Of a stretch of 5,897 nucleotides of DNA, positions 1 to 5,081 are shown in pieces. The stretch lies in the NCBI GenBank assembly GCA_016763735.1, contig JAESTE010000046.1, positions 1-5,897 on the forward strand, given 5' to 3'. The notes below the pieces were generated by a model. That model was not told where the DNA came from, made no database searches, and saw only the letters and a program-made list of their open reading frames with translations. This DNA is from Nitrospinaceae bacterium. GTDB taxonomy: Bacteria > Nitrospinota > Nitrospinia > Nitrospinales > VA-1. The position numbers and the translations under genes are program-made. Positions within the stretch are counted from its first letter, which is position 1. Each line of letters opens with the position of its first letter.

Positions 1-177
1 AACGTCTGGTTCATCATCTGGCCGAACCAGAAAAAAATCATTGCCGGCGAACTCGAAGGCGATGCTCTGGCCAAAGCAAAAAGAATGGCGTTTCTTGCCA
101 GCCGCACCAACGCATGGCTCTCCATCCCCATGCTGATCGGTATGATCGCTGCTAACCACGGCGGCATCATGTTCTAG
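1..177 (+). CDS. C-terminal end of a PuuD/urate oxidase N-terminal-like membrane protein (5' partial)
   Basis: Frame 1 is open from the window edge to a TAG stop, giving the last 58 residues of a protein whose start lies outside. The fragment begins NVWFIIWPNQKKIIAGEL, continues with a helical stretch containing KRMAFLASRTNAWLSIPM and ends in a short hydrophobic segment, MLIGMIAANHGGIMF. The pattern of an aromatic-rich membrane segment, then WPNQKK, then ARRxxxASRTNxWLSxPML is one I associate with the C-terminal part of membrane proteins annotated as urate oxidase N-terminal domain or PuuD-like, some of which are misannotated as antitermination protein NusG. The family call is from memory of the motif, not a search. 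PuuD-type proteins are multi-helix inner-membrane proteins; those carrying a cytochrome c domain oxidise urate, but this protein ends without a CxxCH motif, so a urate role is doubtful. It converges on the exporter operon and is followed by an intrinsic terminator. Confidence 0.6.
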   Translation, partial: NVWFIIWPNQKKIIAGELEGDALAKAKRMAFLASRTNAWLSIPMLIGMIAANHGGIMF

Positions 178-255
178 CGGAGTACCTCCGCTGGTAGTAG
201 GTCGGTGCGTTTATGAGCGAACTATTGCCATTGCGCTTCTAGAAATAGCTTTTAG

Positions 256-274
256 GCCCCTCTGACAGAGGGGC
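256..274. other. Perfect 7-bp hairpin in the convergent intergenic region
   Basis: GCCCCTC (256-262) pairs perfectly with GAGGGGC (268-274) around the 5-nt loop TGACA. On the + strand the stem is followed by TGAAAAATTT, which is not a proper U-tract, and on the - strand by CTAAAAGC, so it is a weak terminator in either direction. It sits just 10 nt before a better terminator hairpin and may act with it in ending transcription from both converging sides. Its role is inferred; the pairing is seen directly. Confidence 0.5.
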
Positions 275-284
275 TGAAAAATTT

Positions 285-323
285 AAGGGGTTCGTCCACT
301 GTCAAGGGGGCGAACCCCTTTTT
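285..323 (+). terminator. Intrinsic terminator, probably bidirectional
   Basis: AAGGGGTTCG (285-294) pairs perfectly with CGAACCCCTT (311-320), a 10-bp stem with a 16-nt loop, and the run of five T at 319-323 follows on the + strand. This is a standard Rho-independent terminator for the partial gene ending at 177. Read on the - strand, the same stem is followed after a few bases by a T-run (complement of AAAAATTT at 277-284), so it could also end the exporter operon transcript. Position between two convergent genes fits that dual use. Confidence 0.75.
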
Positions 324-380
324 GATTTTAGCCTCCTGATAATTCGAGCAAAGGTTCTTCAAATCAGCAAGGTTATTAGC

Positions 381-411
381 CTCCCCCTGATAAGGGGGAC
401 TGAGGGGGTTG
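381..411. repeat. Palindromic CCCCC/GGGGG repeat unit, likely dispersed
   Basis: CCCCC (383-387) and GGGGG (394-398) can form a hairpin around TGATAA, and a second GGGGG run follows at 404-408 before TTG. On the - strand this reads AACCCCCTCAGTCCCCCTTA followed by TCAGGGGGAGG. The layout, a short C/G-run hairpin plus a second same-sense run, matches a style of intergenic repeat that occurs in many copies in numerous environmental bacterial genomes; that comparison is from memory. It lies 30 to 60 nt downstream of the stop of the last exporter gene, so it would sit in that transcript's 3' end and could stabilise or help terminate it. Only one copy is visible here, so repeat status is inferred. 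Confidence 0.45.
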
Positions 412-440
412 CTTTTCGAATAGCTCTGACGGTGGCCTGC

Positions 441-1661
441 TTATTCTATCGTCAATGCTTCCATAGGATCGAGTTTCGAGGCTTTGATAGCGGGGAACAC
501 GCCGAAAATAACACCGATTACCGCGCAAACCCAGCTGGCAGTCCATATGGAATCTTGATCGAGTAACAAGGTCCAATCGCCCCAATGGGTCAAGCCTAAG
601 GTTAAACCGACACCGAGAGCGATGCCGATACCGCCTCCCAAAAATCCTATTATGAGAGACTCATACAAAAATTGACGGATGATATCGCTTCGGGTGGCGC
701 CTACAGCTCTCCTTATTCCTATTTCCTTCGTTCTCTCTTTAACAGAAATCAACATAACAGCAAGTATCCCTATCCCACCTACGAGAAGAGAAATGGCTGC
801 AACACCCACAATCAGTTTCGTAAACAGCTCCGATGTTTCGCGTTTCATCTCTTCCATATCTAACTGGCTGATCAAGGAAAAATCATCCTCCCTTTCATCA
901 TTTAACTTATGACTCTCACGAAGCAGTTCACGAATTTTTTCAGATGCTGGTAAGATATTTTCCCGACTGGAAATCTTCACGAATATGCGGCTGACATGGG
1001 TCTGATTGACAATGCGCCGCATCAAAGTCGGTAAGGGAATAAAGATTAAGTCATCCTGATCCAATCCGTTGGTATCAACCCCTTTTGCCTCAAACACCCC
1101 AATAATTTTAAAGGGGATGAAATGAACTTTAACCACTTGCCCTACTGGGTCTTCCTCACCAAATAAATTTTTAATAGCCGTTTTTCCGATTATCGCAACC
1201 CGACTTGCCGTTTTTAAATCCCTTTCAGAAAACATCTCTCCTTTTTCTATTTGATATCCTCGTATCAAGGGAAAGTCGAGTGTCGAACCAGTGATAGTTG
1301 TTTCGGCGGCGTTGTTACCAAACTTCGCGTTCATGCGTTTTTCTTCATGAGGTGCTACCAATTCCACTTCTTCAATTTCATTTGCAATGCGTTCGGCATC
1401 ACGCGGCGAAAGAGTAGTCACGTTTCCTGACAACCGCAATCTACCACCACGTCTTTTCATTTCTCCAGCAGTAATGGTGACCAGATTCTCACCCATCCCC
1501 GCTATAACGTCCATCACCTCTTGCTGTGAACCTTTGCCGATAGCAACCATGACAATGACAGAAGCGATAGCAATCAAGATCCCTAATGAGGCCAATAACG
1601 TACGGGTTTTATGTGCGAGGAGTGCGGTGACGGCAATTGCGAATGAGGAAAAGAGATTCAT
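441..1661 (-). CDS. FtsX/MacB-type ABC transporter permease (second of two)
   Basis: This 406-residue protein has the four-helix FtsX/MacB permease plan: TM1 at about 19-42, a large periplasmic domain at about 43-280, then TM2 (about 283-306), TM3 (about 330-356) and TM4 (about 371-390). Family landmarks are GMGENLVTI at 55-63, SLLVGGIGI at 290-298, the cytoplasmic ERTKEIGIRRAVGA at 309-322 that contacts the ATPase in this family, and the C-terminal GVFPAIKASKLDPMEAL at 387-403. Such permeases do not form a classic channel; in MacB they transmit ATP-driven motion to the periplasm. There is no ATPase domain, unlike E. coli MacB. It is the last gene of the operon, starting 8 nt after the preceding permease stops. 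The ATG is preceded by TGAGTATTGTT with no good Shine-Dalgarno, so it probably depends on coupled translation. Substrate cannot be inferred. Confidence 0.93.
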   Translation of the reverse strand: MNLFSSFAIAVTALLAHKTRTLLASLGILIAIASVIVMVAIGKGSQQEVMDVIAGMGENLVTITAGEMKRRGGRLRLSGNVTTLSPRDAERIANEIEEVELVAPHEEKRMNAKFGNNAAETTITGSTLDFPLIRGYQIEKGEMFSERDLKTASRVAIIGKTAIKNLFGEEDPVGQVVKVHFIPFKIIGVFEAKGVDTNGLDQDDLIFIPLPTLMRRIVNQTHVSRIFVKISSRENILPASEKIRELLRESHKLNDEREDDFSLISQLDMEEMKRETSELFTKLIVGVAAISLLVGGIGILAVMLISVKERTKEIGIRRAVGATRSDIIRQFLYESLIIGFLGGGIGIALGVGLTLGLTHWGDWTLLLDQDSIWTASWVCAVIGVIFGVFPAIKASKLDPMEALTIE

Positions 1662-1669
1662 AACAATAC

Positions 1670-2881
1670 TCAGGAACGAATTGCTTCTTCAGGACTCATT
1701 AAAGCGGCTTTACGTGCAGGATGAATTCCAAAAACCAAACCGATTAATGTACAGAACACAAACGAAAGCGCAAAAGGTTCCCATGTAACCTGGGTAGGTA
1801 AAATGTCGAACCGTTGTAATCCAAAAGAAATACTCAATCCCAGTCCTATACCCAGAATTCCTCCAAGTAACGAAACCAGAACCGACTCGAATAAAAACTG
1901 CAAAGTGATGTCGGATTTCCTTGCACCAAAACAACGGCGAATCCCAATTTCACGTACCCGTTCGCGGATGGAAACCAACAGGATATTCATGATCACAACT
2001 CCCCCTACCAAAAGCGAAACAGTGGATATCAGAATCAACATTCGGTTCATCGCCTGCGCCGACTCCGTCACCCACTCCATAATTCCCTCAGGCGTTATAA
2101 ACCGAAAGTCATCTTCAGAAAGAATGGAAAGACTATGGTTGCGCCGCAAAACATGCTTCACCGCTTCCATTGTTTCAGGAACCTGCGATGCATCCAGCGT
2201 CACAACCTTGATGCTGTGCAAATGCCTTTCACGCGTCAACCGAGCCATTGAAGTGGTGAGAGGAATCAAAGCCCGGTCATCGGGATCATAACCACTTTCT
2301 GTCAAACCCTTTTCCTGCAACGAACCTATCACTTCATAAAAATTATTTTGCAACCGCACCATTTTTCCGATGGGGTCTGCATTTTTAAATAATTTCCGTA
2401 CAGGCGTTGCGCCGAGCACCACCACCTTTCTTTTACGATCCATATCCGAATCCGATAAAAATACTCCGTCAACAACATGCCATCCCCGTGCGCGCTGCCA
2501 GTCGGGGGTCACCCCATAAACGCGGGTATTGGTAAATTCTTTTTTATTAATGATTTGCATGCGCTTTCTCTGACGTGGAACGACAAGTCGTACTGTGGGC
2601 AGTGCAAGTAGGTCTTCCGCATCCTGCAGCGACATGCTGGTGGTATTTTTAGATCGACTAAAAAACATTTTACCGCCCCCTGCGATGACAGAAAAAGACT
2701 CCGGTCCAAACCCCAGGTTCGCAATCCGATCTAACACTTTTACTTTAATTCCAAAACCTATGGCGACGATAACGGTGAGAGATGCGATTCCGATCATGAC
2801 CCCAATCGTCATCAATAAGGTATTGCCACGATTTAGCCTGAGCCCTCTTAGAGCTTGCCCAAAGTTTTTAAAGATCCTCAT
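1670..2881 (-). CDS. FtsX/MacB-type ABC transporter permease (first of two)
   Basis: This 403-residue permease is homologous to, but clearly different from, the one downstream. TM1 is at about 22-45, the periplasmic domain at about 46-279, TM2 at about 280-304, TM3 at about 329-354 and TM4 at about 368-388. Shared landmarks are SLLVGG at 289-294, RERVREIGIRRCFGARKSDI at 305-324 and the C-terminal GIHPARKAALMSPEEAIR. Both periplasmic domains also carry V-x-P-x-x-x-KRM (here VPRQRKRM, 101-108) and a late EDDF. This copy is more basic around 103-114 (RQRKRMQIINKK) than its partner. Its ATG overlaps the ATPase stop by one base (TAATG), with GGGAAAC upstream as a weak Shine-Dalgarno, pointing to coupled translation. 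Together with the downstream permease it most likely forms a heterodimer on the shared ATPase. A homodimer of each cannot be excluded. Confidence 0.93.
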   Translation of the reverse strand: MRIFKNFGQALRGLRLNRGNTLLMTIGVMIGIASLTVIVAIGFGIKVKVLDRIANLGFGPESFSVIAGGGKMFFSRSKNTTSMSLQDAEDLLALPTVRLVVPRQRKRMQIINKKEFTNTRVYGVTPDWQRARGWHVVDGVFLSDSDMDRKRKVVVLGATPVRKLFKNADPIGKMVRLQNNFYEVIGSLQEKGLTESGYDPDDRALIPLTTSMARLTRERHLHSIKVVTLDASQVPETMEAVKHVLRRNHSLSILSEDDFRFITPEGIMEWVTESAQAMNRMLILISTVSLLVGGVVIMNILLVSIRERVREIGIRRCFGARKSDITLQFLFESVLVSLLGGILGIGLGLSISFGLQRFDILPTQVTWEPFALSFVFCTLIGLVFGIHPARKAALMSPEEAIRS

Positions 2882-3588
2882 TAAAGGTTTCCCGATAAAT
2901 TAGAAGGTTGTCGTTTTGTATCAGAAGCTATCTCTCCATCGCGGATAGAAATAATACGATCGGCATGTTCCGCCACCTCTGAGTCATGGGTGATAAGAAC
3001 TATGGTTTTTCCTTCCTTCACCAGCTTGTCGAAAGTCTTCATTGTTTCCATTCCATTTTTGGAATCAAGGTTGCCCGTAGGCTCATCTGCAAGAATGATG
3101 GGTGGGTTATTAATCAGAGACCGAGCAATGGTTACTCGCTGCTGTTCGCCACCTGAGAGCTGCCCCGGCGTGTGATGCAGCCTATGCTCCAATCCTACTT
3201 TGGCTAGAACTTCACGGGCGCGTTCTTTTATATCCGATGGGGGGTTCCGCGAATAAACGAGGGGAAGAATGACATTGTCTAATGCGGTGACTCCCGGCAA
3301 CAAATGAAAAGCCTGGAACACAAACCCGATTTTTTCGTTACGAACGCGCGAAAGTTTTCGGTCGCTCAGCTTTCCCACCTCTTCGCCATCTAAAATATAT
3401 TCTCCACTCGTTGGTTGCGACAGGCAACCGGCAATAGCCATGAGCGTGCTCTTGCCTGCACCGGAAGGACCGATGATACTTACATAGTCACCTTCATTGA
3501 TGTGAAGCGTGATGTTTTTTAAAACCTGGGTCTCAAAACCAATATTGCGGTAGCTCTTGCAAATCGAATTCATTTCAAGGAGACTCAC
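2881..3588 (-). CDS. ABC transporter ATP-binding protein, MacB/LolD type
   Basis: This 235-residue stand-alone nucleotide-binding subunit is of normal length for LolD-type ATPases and has every catalytic motif: Walker A GPSGAGKST (40-48), Q-loop Gln92 in FVFQAF, signature LSGGEQQR (144-151), Walker B ILADEP (165-170) with catalytic Glu169, D-loop NLD (173-175) and switch His201 in LITHD. The stretches after Walker A (LMAIAGCLSQPTSGEY) and around the Q-loop (IGFVFQAFHLLPGVTALDNV) are typical of the MacB/LolD branch. It hydrolyses ATP at the inner-membrane cytoplasmic face to drive the two permeases encoded next. The GTG start overlaps the adaptor stop as GTGA and has a purine-rich Shine-Dalgarno; an in-frame ATG at 3573 (residue 6) lacks one. 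The short tail after about residue 218 is unremarkable. Confidence 0.96.
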   Translation of the reverse strand: MSLLEMNSICKSYRNIGFETQVLKNITLHINEGDYVSIIGPSGAGKSTLMAIAGCLSQPTSGEYILDGEEVGKLSDRKLSRVRNEKIGFVFQAFHLLPGVTALDNVILPLVYSRNPPSDIKERAREVLAKVGLEHRLHHTPGQLSGGEQQRVTIARSLINNPPIILADEPTGNLDSKNGMETMKTFDKLVKEGKTIVLITHDSEVAEHADRIISIRDGEIASDTKRQPSNLSGNL

Positions 3589-4880
3589 CGGGGCCTTCTC
3601 CCTCTTCTCTTTTTCGAAATCGGTTTGTTCGGGATGCCGACCTGATCTCCATCATCAAGACCAGATACTACTTCGATAACTTTGTTATCTCGCCACCCCA
3701 ATTCAATAGGTCTGTCTACCAATTTACCGTCTACCAGCATAACTGTAAAAGTTTTCTTACCCTCTCTTTTAACCGCCGCTTTGGGTATGGTTAAAACATT
3801 CTTTCGTGTGCCAGTAGTCACTACCACATTGGCTGTCATCTCTGGACGCAGTTGGGAAATATTCTTTTTTTCAATATCGAGGATGACTTCATAGTTCACC
3901 ACGTTGTCTTTGATGACTGCTTTCGGATGAATTTCGCGAACCTTTCCCTTGAAAAATTTTTCTGAATACGTATCCACCGTGAACAAGGCATTTTGACCGA
4001 CCTTTATCCTGCCAATGTCCGTTTCATCTACATAGACCGTGACCTCCAATTTCCTGAGATCGATCAAGATGATAAAGGTAGGTGCACTCATACTGGCAAC
4101 TACCGTTTCTCCTTCCTGCGTCGACACGAAGGCGACAACACCATCTATGGGAGCGGTGATGGTGGCGTATGTAAGCTGAATATCTTCAACATCAAGATTA
4201 GCTCTGGCCCGGTCAACCATTGCCTGAGCCAGTCGACTGTCATTTTCTAACTGGCTTTTCTTGAGTTTCAACTCCTCATTTGCAAGATTGATCCTGGCTT
4301 TTAAAACTTCCAGGCGCTCCTCCGCTTCGTCTACCACAGTATCTGCGATGAAACCTTTTGTACTTAGCTCAAGGTTTCTCTGCAGCGTTTTTCCCGCCAG
4401 TTTGAGTTGTACCTGTAACTCTTCGAGTTCGGCTTTCGCCATATTTATTTGCAGCGGTCCCTCAGCAAGGATTTTATCGAGACGCGCAATTTCTGCATTG
4501 AGATCTGCCTGGAACCGGGCTACTCGCGAAATCAAATCTTCGTGCTCGATGATGGCGATCATTTCGCCAGCGTGGATAAAGTCACCAATCTTCACCTGAA
4601 GACTTTTTACCTGACCAGAAATGCGGGCACCAATTTTTACCTCAGCACCTGTCTTGAGGCTCACTGTACCGGTTGCCAAAACTTTCTGATGAACATCTTG
4701 CCGGGTCACCGGTTTGAATTGGAAATCCTTTGCCTTGGGCTTTGTGGGCGGTTTCCCAAAAATCATCGCCTTGACCGTTTTTTCGATCGGAGCGAGTTTT
4801 CCTTCCTGCCAAAGCCAGGATATTCCAGCCGCAAGAACTACCAACAACAAGAGATTCCGGAGTGTTCCCGAAATCTTCAT
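3585..4880 (-). CDS. Periplasmic adaptor (membrane fusion protein), HlyD/MacA-like
   Basis: This 431-residue protein is an RND/MacA-type membrane fusion protein. A single N-terminal anchor (about 9-24, NLLLLVVLAAGISWLW) places the rest in the periplasm. The lipoyl-like domain is split: first half about 80-112 (GARISGQVKSLQVKIGDFIH region), second half about 237-260 (TYATITAPIDGVVAFV). Between them lies a long alpha-helical hairpin (about 115-235) rich in E, K, L and A, as expected for the TolC-contacting coiled coil. A beta-barrel domain (about 261-345) and membrane-proximal domain (about 345-415) follow. It is longer than E. coli MacA (371 residues). The protein ends in a strongly basic tail, KKRRGRRPR. 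It is first in the operon and should link the permeases to an outer-membrane channel, which is not encoded here. The ATG has a weak AAAAGAG Shine-Dalgarno 7 nt upstream. Confidence 0.94.
   Translation of the reverse strand: MKISGTLRNLLLLVVLAAGISWLWQEGKLAPIEKTVKAMIFGKPPTKPKAKDFQFKPVTRQDVHQKVLATGTVSLKTGAEVKIGARISGQVKSLQVKIGDFIHAGEMIAIIEHEDLISRVARFQADLNAEIARLDKILAEGPLQINMAKAELEELQVQLKLAGKTLQRNLELSTKGFIADTVVDEAEERLEVLKARINLANEELKLKKSQLENDSRLAQAMVDRARANLDVEDIQLTYATITAPIDGVVAFVSTQEGETVVASMSAPTFIILIDLRKLEVTVYVDETDIGRIKVGQNALFTVDTYSEKFFKGKVREIHPKAVIKDNVVNYEVILDIEKKNISQLRPEMTANVVVTTGTRKNVLTIPKAAVKREGKKTFTVMLVDGKLVDRPIELGWRDNKVIEVVSGLDDGDQVGIPNKPISKKRRGRRPR
3594..3604 (-). promoter_or_regulatory. Ribosome binding site deciding the GTG start of the ATPase gene
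   Basis: On the - strand this reads GAGGGAGAAGG, giving GGAG 9 nt and AAGG 5 nt before the GTG at 3588. It lies inside the last codons of the adaptor gene and makes the overlapping GTGA start more credible than the in-frame ATG at 3573, which is preceded by GTCTCCTTGAA and no Shine-Dalgarno. Confidence 0.55.
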
Positions 4881-4914
4881 AAATGAACTCTTTTCGTTAA
4901 AGTGTATAAATTCA

Positions 4915-4923
4915 ATTCTACCA
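4915..4923 (-). promoter_or_regulatory. Candidate extended -10 promoter for the exporter operon
   Basis: The - strand reads TGGTAGAAT here, an extended -10 (TGN) followed by TAGAAT, five of six matches to TATAAT. No good -35 is present at 16-18 nt, which is tolerated for extended -10 promoters. Transcription would start near 4908, leaving a 5' leader of about 28 nt before the adaptor ATG. This assumes a sigma-70-like factor; it is a pattern match only. Confidence 0.35.
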
Positions 4924-4982
4924 CAGCGAAGGAAGCAAAAATCCTATCCAGATATTCCATCGTTAAAAACCAAAATCTCCTA

Positions 4983-5002
4983 GATACTATCCCCTTCAAG
5001 GG
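4983..5002. promoter_or_regulatory. Two adjacent short dyads in the divergent promoter region
   Basis: GATA-C-TATC (4983-4991) and CCCTT-C-AAGGG (4992-5002) are two odd-length palindromes lying directly side by side between the divergent adaptor and AsmA-like genes. The second overlaps the candidate -35 for the + strand gene. Such a place suits an operator that could act on both genes, but both dyads are short enough to arise by chance and no regulator is encoded in view. Confidence 0.25.
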
Positions 5003-5023
5003 TTGCTCTAAGTATGTTAAAAT
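4995..5023 (+). promoter_or_regulatory. Candidate promoter for the AsmA-like gene
   Basis: TAAAAT (5018-5023) matches five of six positions of the sigma-70 -10 box. Seventeen nt upstream is TTCAAG (4995-5000), only three of six matches to the -35. A start near 5030 would leave a leader of about 50 nt before the GTG at 5082. The A/T-rich setting makes chance matches likely. Confidence 0.3.
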
Positions 5024-5081
5024 AAAGGCATTATCCTTCTATTGAAAAATCGGCAAAACGACTGATAACTTGAGCCATAAC

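Noticed and set aside
177..191. Hairpin GCGGAG-TAC-CTCCGC right after the first stop codon as a terminator
   Set aside because: The 6-bp stem has only a 3-nt loop and no T-run after it; the hairpin at 285-323 is much better.
178..440. A small RNA or short protein gene in the convergent intergenic region
   Set aside because: No promoter, ribosome site or coding pattern stands out; the hairpins are explained as terminators and a repeat unit.
672..2903. Open frames on the + strand opposite the two permeases (such as 1387-1788, 1803-2291 and 2595-2903)
   Set aside because: They lie antisense to well-supported permease genes, show no recognisable domains and have Ser/Arg/Thr-rich composition typical of shadow frames.
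3558..3588. ATG at 3573 as the ATPase start
   Set aside because: It lacks a Shine-Dalgarno, while the GTG at 3588 has one and makes the typical 4-nt overlap with the adaptor stop.
441..3588. Assignment as the lipoprotein releasing system LolCDE
   Set aside because: The ATPase and paired permeases fit, but the co-transcribed HlyD/MacA-type adaptor is not part of Lol and points to a MacAB-like exporter.
441..4880. Calling the operon a macrolide resistance exporter
   Set aside because: MacAB-like families export very different substrates, and nothing in these sequences identifies a drug.
3993..4983. Open frames on the + strand opposite the adaptor gene (such as 4261-4599 and 4449-4886)
   Set aside because: They mirror the adaptor coding sequence, have no family features, and the antisense frame of a coiled coil explains their Ser/Cys-rich composition.
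5070..5072. TTG as the start of the AsmA-like gene
   Set aside because: It is in frame but has no ribosome site upstream, and it would add only four residues; GTG at 5082 is better supported.
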